In this document: positions 16,979-24,945 of the stretch, one piece after another
How the letters are laid out: each line of letters begins with the position of its first letter
How positions within the stretch are numbered: position 1 is the first letter of the stretch
Assembly: GCA_902786745.1 (NCBI GenBank)
Contig: CADADR010000003.1
Span: forward strand, 1 to 64,000
Direction: 5' to 3'
Source of the DNA: an uncultured Bacteroidia bacterium
GTDB taxonomy: Bacteria > Bacteroidota > Bacteroidia > Bacteroidales > F082
DNA: 64,000 bases
Program-made: the position numbers and the translations under genes
Notes under the pieces: generated by a model
Database searches by the model: none
Told to the model about the DNA's origin: nothing
What the model saw: the letters and a program-made list of their open reading frames with translations, nothing else

Positions 16979-17106
16979 GAGATTCCCTTCGGGAATGGAG
17001 ATGGTGTTTGTGTTTCCTGCGGCGGCTTGTAACGTTTACGATTTGTAAACTCTACATGCCGCCGCGGGTTGATTAATCGAATGGACTCCATTCCCCTAGG
17101 GAATCT
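16979..17106. repeat. Three-hairpin dispersed repeat, copy 3
   Basis: The outer arms are 16979-17000 (GAGATTCCCTTCGGGAATGG and onward) and 17085-17106. The inner arms are GCGGCGGC (17019-17026) and GCCGCCGC (17058-17065). The sequence right after the first inner arm (TTGTAACGTTTA) resembles that of copy 2 (TTTGTAACATTTA). The left outer arm is a hairpin with a TTCG loop. Confidence 0.85.
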
Positions 17107-17150
17107 TTTTCGTTTCATATCACTGCTGAACACAAAGCTGTCCTGAAAAA

Positions 17151-17210
17151 GCGAAAAATTATTGCGTTGAAGTTTTTCGCAATGAAATTTACTATATTTG
17201 CACCGCGTTT
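17151..17210 (+). promoter_or_regulatory. Promoter module B, shared with 16131-16192
   Basis: GCGAAAAA (17151-17158) and TTTTTCGC (17173-17180) form a perfect 8-bp inverted repeat. GCAATGAAATTTACTATATT and TGCACCGCGTTT follow at once, with the -7 box TATATTTG at 17193-17200. The match to module A covers about 60 bases. The start codon is 36 bases downstream of the -7 box. Confidence 0.65.
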
Positions 17211-17235
17211 CGAAAACTAAAAACAAAACCTGATA

Positions 17236-17880
17236 ATGAAGAAAACACTATTATTTGCTTTTATACTGCTGACTTTTTCTTCTTGCGCCCTGTCTGGATT
17301 CACAACCAAGACCCCAAAAAGTGAAATTTCAGACGTACAACGTTTTATTCCTGTATGCGACATTGATCTATTGGACAAATACGACAATGGCGGTCACAGC
17401 GATTCTCTTTCAGAATTATGCCGCCTTTCCATAGATAACGTACTGGCTCGAGATAAATCCATCGGTCTAACAGGATACATAACAATAAAAGACACTGTGG
17501 TACAGAATAAAGTGAATAATGAATTACGGCAACTTATTGATGATGGAAACCTCAAGCAAAAGGCACAATATACATACTTGCCTACCGTTGATTCCATATT
17601 GAAACAAAACGGGAAACGCTTTGGTTTGCTAGTTTATCATGTCGGTTTCGAAAGAACCAAGCAAAACTGGGGCGAGATTATTTTCAAAAGTATTGCTTAC
17701 TATTATGGCGCCTATGGAGCAAGTTCTTATAATGAGGCTTTCTCTAAACTAACACTTATCATCTATGACGCAGAAAACAAGAACCTTCCTTTCTATCATT
17801 TTTCAATCAAGCCTGACAAAAAACCCACCCGTGTTATAAGTCAGCAGTTAGAAGGCATTATCGACAGGTTTTGGAAATGA
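17236..17880 (+). CDS. Small lipoprotein of unknown function
   Basis: 214 residues with a lipoprotein signal peptide (MKKTLLFAFILLTFSSC). The mature protein has no motif I know; a central alpha/beta region includes KRFGLLVYHVGFERTKQNWGE and a tyrosine-rich AYYYGAYGASSYNEAF. The coding sequence is visibly more A/T-rich than the P5C dehydrogenase gene that follows. Its promoter is module B, almost the same as that of the preceding lipoprotein gene, so the two are probably regulated together although the proteins are not similar. Confidence 0.7.
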   Translation: MKKTLLFAFILLTFSSCALSGFTTKTPKSEISDVQRFIPVCDIDLLDKYDNGGHSDSLSELCRLSIDNVLARDKSIGLTGYITIKDTVVQNKVNNELRQLIDDGNLKQKAQYTYLPTVDSILKQNGKRFGLLVYHVGFERTKQNWGEIIFKSIAYYYGAYGASSYNEAFSKLTLIIYDAENKNLPFYHFSIKPDKKPTRVISQQLEGIIDRFWK

Positions 17881-17949
17881 CGGAGCAACCCCGTCCTAAT
17901 TACCTCAACATTTTTGAATAATTATTCTTCAAACTTTAAATACAACATA

Positions 17950-19581
17950 ATGAACAACGCACTGATCACATTTGCGAAGCCGGACAACGAGCCTGTGAAA
18001 GGTTACAGACCAGGCAGTCCGGAGAGAATCGAACTCCAGAAGGAACTCGAAAGACAATCCAACGAAATCGTTGAAATCCCTGCCATCATCAACGGCCAGG
18101 AAGTCCGCACGGGCGACATGGGCGAGGTGGTGATGCCTCACGACCACAAGCACGTCATCGCACGCTACCATAAGGTAGGCGAAAAGGAAGTCCGCATGGC
18201 CATCGACGCCGCCCAAGCCGCCAAGCACGACTGGGAGAACACGCCTTGGGACGAGCGCGCCGCCATCATGGCACGCATCGCCGAGATGCTGGCCACCAAG
18301 TACCGCGCCCGCATCAACGCCGCCACCATGCTCGGCCAGTCGAAGAACTGTTTCCAAGCCGAGATCGACAGCGCCTGCGAGACCATCGACTTCTTCCGCT
18401 ATAACAACCACTACGCCAGCAAGCTCTATGCCGAGCAGCCCGCTTCGGCCAACGACCAGTTGAACCGTACCGAATACCGCCCGCTGGAAGGCTTCGTGTT
18501 CGCCATCACGCCTTTCAACTTCACCTCCATCGCCTCCAACCTGAACATGACTCCCGCCCTGATGGGCAACACCACCATCTGGAAGCCCTCGACGACCGCC
18601 CTGCTGTCGAACTACACCGACATGCGTATCTTCATGGAAGCCGGCCTTCCCGCTGGCGTCGTCAACTTCCTGCCTGGCAAGGGCAGCGTGATCAGCGGCG
18701 TGGCCCTGAAGGACAAAAACTTCAACGCCATCCACTTCACCGGCAGCACCGCCACCTTCAAGAGCCTGTGGAAGACCACCGGCCAAAACCTCGACATGTA
18801 CAAGGCCTATCCTCGTCTCGTGGGTGAGACCGGCGGCAAGGACTTCATCTTCGTCCACAACAGTGCCGACCCGCAAGAGGTGGCCGTGGCCATCGTGCGT
18901 GGCGCCTTCGAATACCAAGGCCAGAAGTGCTCGGCTGCCTCACGTGCCTACATCCCCGCTTCGATGTGGAACGACGTGAAGAACCGCGTGGGCGACATGA
19001 TGAGCACCATCAAGATGGGTGACGTGAAAGACTTCACCAACTATGTGAACGCCGTCATCGACGAGGCTTCGTTCGACAACTGCAAGGGCTACATCGACCG
19101 CGCCAAGGCCAGCAAGGACGCTGAGATCGTTTTCGGCGGCAACTGCGACAAGAGCGTCGGTTACTTCGTGGAGCCTACCGTCATCCTCGCCAAGGTGCCG
19201 AACTACGAGAGCATGGTGGAAGAGATCTTCGGTCCCATCATCACCATCTACGTCTACGACGACAACAAGTTTGAGGAGATGCTGGACGTTTGCGACCAGA
19301 GCTCACCTTACGCCCTCACCGGTGCCTTCTTCGGCAACTGCATTAAAGCCCAGAAGATCGCCAACGACAAACTGCGCCACGCAGCCGGCAACTACTACGT
19401 GAACGACAAGCCCACGGGAGCCGTGGTCGGCATGCAGCCCTTCGGTGGCGCCCGCGCCAGCGGCACCAACGACAAGGCTGGCGGCCTCTGGAACCTCATC
19501 CGCTGGACCAGCCCGCGTGCCATCAAGAACACGTTCGTTCCTGCTGCCGCTTACGGGTATCCTTTCCTGGCAAAAGACTAA
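17950..19581 (+). CDS. pruA: L-glutamate gamma-semialdehyde (P5C) dehydrogenase
   Basis: NAD-dependent aldehyde dehydrogenase that oxidises glutamate semialdehyde to glutamate, the second step of proline breakdown. The 543-residue monofunctional chain shows AITPFNFTSIASN (cofactor loop), the glycine motif in HFTGSTATFK, GETGGKDF with the general base glutamate, and the catalytic cysteine in YQGQKCSAASRAY near residue 325. There is no fused proline dehydrogenase domain and no proline dehydrogenase gene nearby. The codon use is strongly C/G-ending, as in other highly expressed genes of this window (fba, purB, gcvT). A rho-independent terminator follows. Confidence 0.95.
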   Translation: MNNALITFAKPDNEPVKGYRPGSPERIELQKELERQSNEIVEIPAIINGQEVRTGDMGEVVMPHDHKHVIARYHKVGEKEVRMAIDAAQAAKHDWENTPWDERAAIMARIAEMLATKYRARINAATMLGQSKNCFQAEIDSACETIDFFRYNNHYASKLYAEQPASANDQLNRTEYRPLEGFVFAITPFNFTSIASNLNMTPALMGNTTIWKPSTTALLSNYTDMRIFMEAGLPAGVVNFLPGKGSVISGVALKDKNFNAIHFTGSTATFKSLWKTTGQNLDMYKAYPRLVGETGGKDFIFVHNSADPQEVAVAIVRGAFEYQGQKCSAASRAYIPASMWNDVKNRVGDMMSTIKMGDVKDFTNYVNAVIDEASFDNCKGYIDRAKASKDAEIVFGGNCDKSVGYFVEPTVILAKVPNYESMVEEIFGPIITIYVYDDNKFEEMLDVCDQSSPYALTGAFFGNCIKAQKIANDKLRHAAGNYYVNDKPTGAVVGMQPFGGARASGTNDKAGGLWNLIRWTSPRAIKNTFVPAAAYGYPFLAKD

Positions 19582-19589
19582 TCGTTTGT

Positions 19590-19621
19590 TTGTAGAGACG
19601 TGCCATGGCGCGTCTCTACAA
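19590..19621. repeat. 32-bp palindromic repeat, copy A
   Basis: TTGTAGAGACGTGCCATGGC and its continuation form a palindrome with one mismatched pair, centred on CCATGG. The second copy, at 53425-53456, differs at two internal positions. This copy lies between the P5C dehydrogenase stop and its terminator. REP-like palindromes with a GTAGAGACG end are common in genomes of this phylum. Confidence 0.85.
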
Positions 19622-19635
19622 CGACAAAACACCAA

Positions 19636-19668
19636 GAAAAATCCGTCAAAAAGTTTGGCGGATTTTTT
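19636..19668 (+). terminator. Rho-independent terminator of the P5C dehydrogenase gene
   Basis: AAAAATCCGTCAAA and TTTGGCGGATTTTT pair across a three-base loop with one G-T wobble, and a T run follows. The T run leads directly into the -7 box TATATTTG (19670-19677) of the downstream C25 peptidase gene, so stop and restart signals are one base apart. Confidence 0.85.
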
Positions 19669-19702
19669 ATATATTTGTCGCCTGAAACAAACAAATCTTG
19701 CC

Positions 19703-22700
19703 ATGAAACGACTATTCTCCCTTTTTACCGTTTTCATATTGGCCATAGGCATCACCAACGCGCAAGAAACCTATCGCTTTCGCACTGATGTCCCCCAAGG
19801 CATCAGCATAAAAAGCAGCACGTCTTCAGGGCTTATGCTACATTACTCCGTTAACGAAATCCTCGTTGCCGACTACGACAACGGCAACACCAAAGGGCAG
19901 GAAATCATAATGAAAGGCTGTTTCGGCTCCTTTGCCAAGGGATTACCCGATCTGCCTTTTGAAAATCGTTTCATCGCCATCCCGCATGGCGCGAAGGCAT
20001 GGGTCAAAGTCAAGGAAAACGGTAGTCAAGTACTGAGCGGCATCGACCTATTACCTGCGGCAGAAGTCATATTGAATAACGCTACAGACCAGCCCAAATT
20101 GGACAAGGATATGAGCATCTTTAGCAAGGATGACAACTTCCCATCCGATAACGTGACCATCGCTCAGACCACCCAGATCCGAGGCTTGGACGTAGTGATG
20201 CTCAGCATCACGCCATTCCGTTACAACCCTGTCAGGAAGACTTTGGAGGTCATCTACGACATGGACATCGAAATCAGCTTTGAAGGCGGCAACGGCCAGT
20301 TTGGAGACGCACGCTACCGTAATCCCGCATGGGACGGCATCTTGCACGACATGGTAATCAACGACGACATGCTACCCGAAGCGCATTACTACGAACGGCT
20401 CAACGAAGCCATCCAAAACCGAGAAGAAGGATGCGAGTACCTCATCATCACCATTGACGACTCAGCCTTTATGGCTTGGGCCGACACCTTGAAATTATTT
20501 CGCACGAAGCAAGGCATACTCACCAAAGTCGCCACCATCGCCGATTGCGGTAGCAACGAACCCGAGGACATCCGTAACTATATCCTCAACGCATACGAGA
20601 GTTGGGCCATCCCGCCAGCGGCAGTTTTGTTGTTTGGTGGCAACCAAGTCACACAACCCGAATTCGGCCTCAAGCCTTTTATCTACAGGATGCCCAATAA
20701 CACAATTTACGATTACCGTTATCCCACCGACAACCCTTTCGCTGACATGAATGGCGACAGCATCCCTGACTTGGCCATCAGCCGCTTGGTGGTTTACAAT
20801 GCTGATGATTGTCAACAACAAGTGGAAAAGCTCATCAATTTTGAGCTTTACCCTCCAACCGACCCTCATTATTACGACCATCCCGTCATCACTTCTGGAT
20901 ACGAGGAAGACAAATGGTTTATGATCACCTCTCAAAGCGTTGATGGCTTTTTGCGCAACCATCTTGCGAAGCATCCTGACAATCAATACATGGTTTACGA
21001 CCAAATGAACCCAGAGCCCACGCCACCTGACTCCATTTGGTCTACCGACCCCAACACAGAGGCCGTATTGGATTATTTCGGGCCAAATGGCACACAATAC
21101 ATTCCCGCGACCATTGGCGGACTCGATAATTGGGGAAACATGAGCGACAATCAACCTCTCATCAACGCCATGAGTGAAGGTGGGTTCCTAACCTTCTACA
21201 GAGACCATTCAAGCATCGAAACCTGGGGCAGCCCCTACTTATACCGCAACCACATCCCCTTAATACATAATGAAAAACCAACATTCATTTTTTCCATCGG
21301 CTGCCTAACCAACAACTTTTGGGACAATTGGTCAGCCAACATGTGCCTCTCCGAGGCCTTTTTAAGAGCAGAACCCGGAGCCATCGGATTCATTGGGACC
21401 AGCAGCGTCACCTATTCCCACTATAACGATATCGTAAGCTGGGGTATGTTAGACTATTTCTGGCCCGACTTCATGCCCACACTTGGCACCCACAACCAGC
21501 CCGAATCAGCTTATCCTTCGTTTTCTTTGGTAGCAGGCAAGTTATTTCTCACACAACAAAGTTTCAGACCGTATTGGATGGAAGGCGTTCATAGGACGCT
21601 GAACCTCTTTTCCTATTTGGGAGAGACCTATCTCAACCTTTACACTGAAATGCCGCGAACCATGAATGTTTCAGCCGTTGTATACCAAAGAGAAGACATA
21701 CCCGACTATACAATGACAGTCGAAGAAGGCGCTTTGATCTGCCTCGCCAAAGGCGACGAGATTCTGCATATCGCCCAAGGCACGGGACAGGCTCAGTCTT
21801 TCGTCCTTCCCCAGATGCAGCCTGGCGAGCAGTTTGATGTTACTGTAACCAAACCCAAATGCGTCCGATTCCATCAAAATGTCACCATTATCCCTGCTTC
21901 AGGCCCTTATGTCATCATGAAAGACTACGATTTTTATGACGAAAGCTCCAACGACACTCTCGACTATGGCGAAAAAGCCTTTATTGACCTAACCTTGTTC
22001 AACGCCGGAGTAGGCATAGCCGAAAACACCCAGGTCAACCTTTCGTGCGACTCACCCTATATAGAAGTCATTAAGGGTACCGCCGACTGCCACCGGTTGG
22101 ATCACGACGAGCAGATTTCCCTACAAAACGCTTTCATCATAAAAGCAAAGTATGACATTCCCGACCAAACCGAAGTCACCTTCAAAATCTCACTTGATAA
22201 CGGCATCGTAGTCCAAGAATTCGTATTTCAAAAAACCGTATCGGCTCCGCTACTCCGCATTCAACCCTCTTTTAGCCTTATTACTGCCGACGAGCAACGA
22301 ACCACCCATATTCTCAATGAAGGCACCACCCTCATCGGCTTCACAATAGCAAACACAGGTCATTGCAAAAGCGGTCCTGTCATGATAGATTTCAACGTGC
22401 TGGCACCTTTTGCGACGGTTGAAACGTCTCATTTTGTCATTGAAACACTTTTACCCGACAGTCTTACACACTTAACCTTCCGTGTTGAGACCCAAACAAA
22501 TGACTTATCCGGTGCTTGGCTGGAAGCAAGGCTCTGCATCACTGATGGCATTTCCGAAGCTATTTATGAGCCTTCAATTCAATATGGAGGCATCTTTGAG
22601 GACTTCGAAACCGACACACTGAATCCATTTTTTACTTGGGAAAACTATGTGCATTACCCTTGGGTTTATACAGAAGCCGATGCATCTGAAGGCCAGCGCT

Positions 22701-23806
22701 GCTTTGAAGCCACCCCACCTAAAAGCAGACCTTCAGCGCTCACGCTAAGCACCGAAGGTTACATTCCTGCCGGGAAAATGTCGTTTTACGTCAAAACAGG
22801 CCGCTATGCTTCCAACGCACTTGAAACGCTAATCATCGAAGAAGCAACCGCCTCAGGCAATAAGACCCAAACCTTCTCAAGCGAGGAGTGGAATTATCGT
22901 GAAGCCTATGTGTTTACCGAATGCGAAACACTCAGATTCAGGATGAATATGTATGGTGAAGAAGAATTTGGCATCCGCATCGACAACATCTGTTTCCCTC
23001 CTCCGCACATTCCTATTATTTTTGCCGGTAACGACCAAATCTCGTGTAAAGGAACCAATATCGAGCTTCATGAAGCCTACGCTTACGATTATGACACTAT
23101 TTATTGGACTACTGAAGGCGATGGCCTTTTTGATAACAACAATTTGGTCAACGCACATTATCACCCAGGGACACAAGATTTTTCCAACGGAGAGGTCACG
23201 CTATCCCTCCATGCTTCAGACAGCATTCATTCAATGGTTAATTCACTGAAAGTGGTTTTGCTTGACGAGGTCAATCTGGAAGGCAACATCTTAGGCGACA
23301 GCATAGTCAACAAATACACCAACCCTGTTAGTCGCTATTCCATTGAGCCACAAGAAGGCATACATTATCTTTGGCAACTCGAACCCGCTGAAGCTGGTGT
23401 CATTTATACATTGAACAACACCGTTGACATCCTTTGGAACATGGAAGGGAACGACACTGAAGTCATGCTTTCGGTAACTACAGAAAACGCTTGCCAAGAG
23501 GAACCCGTGACAAAGCTAATCAGATTGGTCAGCTATGACACACCCGAATGGCACGCCATTAGTTTCGACCTCTTCCCCAACCCCACCGACGGCAAGATCA
23601 ACCTCGTCGTTGGCGAAACGCTGCAAGGCAAGGCCATCATTGAAGTCTACAACCTGCTCGGCGAGCGGATGATGGCAAAAAACACAGGTCGTTTGTTACA
23701 AGGCGAGACCATTCCCTTGGATTTAAGTCACCTTGTTTCGGGGCTCTATATTGTCAAATTGAGCACCGAAAACGGGAGTTGCTCAAAGAAAGTGAGCGTC
23801 AGGTGA
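19703..23806 (+). CDS. C25 (gingipain-like) peptidase with T9SS sorting domain
   Basis: 1367-residue secreted cysteine peptidase. A signal peptide (MKRLFSLFTVFILAIGITNAQ) is followed by a C25-type propeptide (to about 235). The peptidase C25 domain has the catalytic histidine in FYRDHSSIETWG (near 502) and the cysteine in FSIGCLTNNFW (near 534). Several beta-sandwich domains follow, and the C-terminal ~75 residues form a type A T9SS sorting domain (FDLFPNPTDGKINL, VYNLLGERM, LSHLVSGLYIVKLSTENG). It is expected to cross the outer membrane through the T9SS and be cut and anchored by PorU, encoded at the right edge. The start is the methionine of the signal peptide; frame open upstream overlaps the P5C dehydrogenase gene. 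Protein substrates are unknown. Confidence 0.9.
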   Translation: MKRLFSLFTVFILAIGITNAQETYRFRTDVPQGISIKSSTSSGLMLHYSVNEILVADYDNGNTKGQEIIMKGCFGSFAKGLPDLPFENRFIAIPHGAKAWVKVKENGSQVLSGIDLLPAAEVILNNATDQPKLDKDMSIFSKDDNFPSDNVTIAQTTQIRGLDVVMLSITPFRYNPVRKTLEVIYDMDIEISFEGGNGQFGDARYRNPAWDGILHDMVINDDMLPEAHYYERLNEAIQNREEGCEYLIITIDDSAFMAWADTLKLFRTKQGILTKVATIADCGSNEPEDIRNYILNAYESWAIPPAAVLLFGGNQVTQPEFGLKPFIYRMPNNTIYDYRYPTDNPFADMNGDSIPDLAISRLVVYNADDCQQQVEKLINFELYPPTDPHYYDHPVITSGYEEDKWFMITSQSVDGFLRNHLAKHPDNQYMVYDQMNPEPTPPDSIWSTDPNTEAVLDYFGPNGTQYIPATIGGLDNWGNMSDNQPLINAMSEGGFLTFYRDHSSIETWGSPYLYRNHIPLIHNEKPTFIFSIGCLTNNFWDNWSANMCLSEAFLRAEPGAIGFIGTSSVTYSHYNDIVSWGMLDYFWPDFMPTLGTHNQPESAYPSFSLVAGKLFLTQQSFRPYWMEGVHRTLNLFSYLGETYLNLYTEMPRTMNVSAVVYQREDIPDYTMTVEEGALICLAKGDEILHIAQGTGQAQSFVLPQMQPGEQFDVTVTKPKCVRFHQNVTIIPASGPYVIMKDYDFYDESSNDTLDYGEKAFIDLTLFNAGVGIAENTQVNLSCDSPYIEVIKGTADCHRLDHDEQISLQNAFIIKAKYDIPDQTEVTFKISLDNGIVVQEFVFQKTVSAPLLRIQPSFSLITADEQRTTHILNEGTTLIGFTIANTGHCKSGPVMIDFNVLAPFATVETSHFVIETLLPDSLTHLTFRVETQTNDLSGAWLEARLCITDGISEAIYEPSIQYGGIFEDFETDTLNPFFTWENYVHYPWVYTEADASEGQRCFEATPPKSRPSALTLSTEGYIPAGKMSFYVKTGRYASNALETLIIEEATASGNKTQTFSSEEWNYREAYVFTECETLRFRMNMYGEEEFGIRIDNICFPPPHIPIIFAGNDQISCKGTNIELHEAYAYDYDTIYWTTEGDGLFDNNNLVNAHYHPGTQDFSNGEVTLSLHASDSIHSMVNSLKVVLLDEVNLEGNILGDSIVNKYTNPVSRYSIEPQEGIHYLWQLEPAEAGVIYTLNNTVDILWNMEGNDTEVMLSVTTENACQEEPVTKLIRLVSYDTPEWHAISFDLFPNPTDGKINLVVGETLQGKAIIEVYNLLGERMMAKNTGRLLQGETIPLDLSHLVSGLYIVKLSTENGSCSKKVSVR

Positions 23807-23858
23807 CAATTATTGGAAAGTAATTGCTAATTTTGCACCAAATCTAATTAGGAAAACA

Positions 23859-24866
23859 ATGGTAAGCTACAAAGAATTAGGGCTCGTGAACACCCGTAAA
23901 ATGTTCGCCAAGGCTGTGGACGGCGGCTATGCCATCCCCGCTTTCAACTTCAACAATATGGAACAGATGCAGGCCATCATCATGGCTGCCGTCGAGACCA
24001 AATCACCCGTCATCCTGCAAGTGTCGAAAGGCGCGCGCAACTACGCCAACCAGACCCTGCTGCGCTACATGGCCCAGGGTGCCGTGGAATACGCCAAGGA
24101 GCTGGGCTGCGCTCATCCTGAAATCGTGCTCCACCTCGACCACGGCGACAGCTTCGAGACCTGCAAGAGCTGCATCGACATGGGCTTCTCGTCGGTGATG
24201 ATCGACGGCTCTGCCCTACCTTACGATGAGAATGTGGCCCTCACCCGCAAGGTCGTCGACTACGCCCATCAGTTTGATGTGACCGTGGAAGGCGAACTCG
24301 GCGTTTTGGCTGGCGTGGAAGACGAAGTGGCCGCCGAAGAGAGCCACTACACCAAGCCCGAAGAAGTCATCGACTTCGTGACCAAGACCGGCGTGGACTC
24401 CTTGGCCATCAGCATCGGTACCTCACATGGCGCCTATAAGTTCACACCCGAGCAGTGCACCGTCGACCCCGCCACGGGTCGCCTCGTTCCGCCTCCGTTG
24501 GCTTTCGACGTGCTCGAAGCCATTGAGAAGAAACTGCCCGGCTTCCCCATCGTGCTGCACGGCTCGTCGTCGGTGCCGCAAGACGAGGTGGACACCATTA
24601 ATAAGTATGGTGGTGCGCTGAAGGCTGCTGTGGGCATCCCGGAAGAGCAGCTGCGCAAGGCCGCCAAGAGTGCCGTCTGCAAGATCAACATCGACAGCGA
24701 CAGCCGCTTGGCCATGACCGCCGCCATCCGCAAGACCTTCGCCGAGAAACCCGCCGAGTTCGACCCGCGCAAGTACCTCGGCCCCGCCCGCGACAGCATG
24801 AAGAAGCTCTATGAGCACAAGATAATCAATGTCTTGGGGTCGAATGACAAATTAGAACAAGCATAA
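23859..24866 (+). CDS. fba: Class II fructose-bisphosphate aldolase
   Basis: Zinc-dependent aldolase of glycolysis and gluconeogenesis, splitting fructose 1,6-bisphosphate into DHAP and glyceraldehyde 3-phosphate. The 335-residue chain shows AIPAFNFNNMEQ, the zinc and catalytic segment VLHLDHGDSFE (near 85-95), VEGELGVLAGVED, the second zinc-ligand region SIGTSHGAYKF and LHGSSSVPQDEV. The codon use is strongly biased, as expected for a glycolytic enzyme. A -7 box TAATTTTG (23828-23835) lies 23 bases before the ATG, and a long hairpin follows the gene. Confidence 0.96.
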   Translation: MVSYKELGLVNTRKMFAKAVDGGYAIPAFNFNNMEQMQAIIMAAVETKSPVILQVSKGARNYANQTLLRYMAQGAVEYAKELGCAHPEIVLHLDHGDSFETCKSCIDMGFSSVMIDGSALPYDENVALTRKVVDYAHQFDVTVEGELGVLAGVEDEVAAEESHYTKPEEVIDFVTKTGVDSLAISIGTSHGAYKFTPEQCTVDPATGRLVPPPLAFDVLEAIEKKLPGFPIVLHGSSSVPQDEVDTINKYGGALKAAVGIPEEQLRKAAKSAVCKINIDSDSRLAMTAAIRKTFAEKPAEFDPRKYLGPARDSMKKLYEHKIINVLGSNDKLEQA

Positions 24867-24890
24867 AGCAACATTTTTAAGCTTGATGAA

Positions 24891-24928
24891 AAAAGTATCG
24901 CAAAAATCCCTATTTTTGCGATACTTTT
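24891..24928 (+). terminator. 17-bp perfect hairpin: fba terminator carrying the purB -7 box
   Basis: AAAAGTATCGCAAAAAT (24891-24907) and ATTTTTGCGATACTTTT (24912-24928) pair without mismatch around a CCCT loop. The descending arm contains TATTTTTG (24911-24918), a full TAnnTTTG -7 box placed 27 bases before the purB ATG. The structure therefore looks like an fba terminator and a purB promoter merged in one palindrome. Confidence 0.8.
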
Positions 24929-24945
24929 CATTTAACACCTAAACA

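Noticed and set aside
5384-17106. CRISPR interpretation of the repeated elements
   Set aside because: Copies are kilobases apart with no regular short spacers and no cas genes.
17929-18918. 329-codon open frame on the minus strand
   Set aside because: Antisense shadow of the P5C dehydrogenase gene, caused by strong third-position G/C bias.
19445-19702. N-terminal extension of the C25 peptidase frame
   Set aside because: The upstream frame overlaps the P5C dehydrogenase gene, the palindrome and the terminator; the signal peptide begins at 19703.
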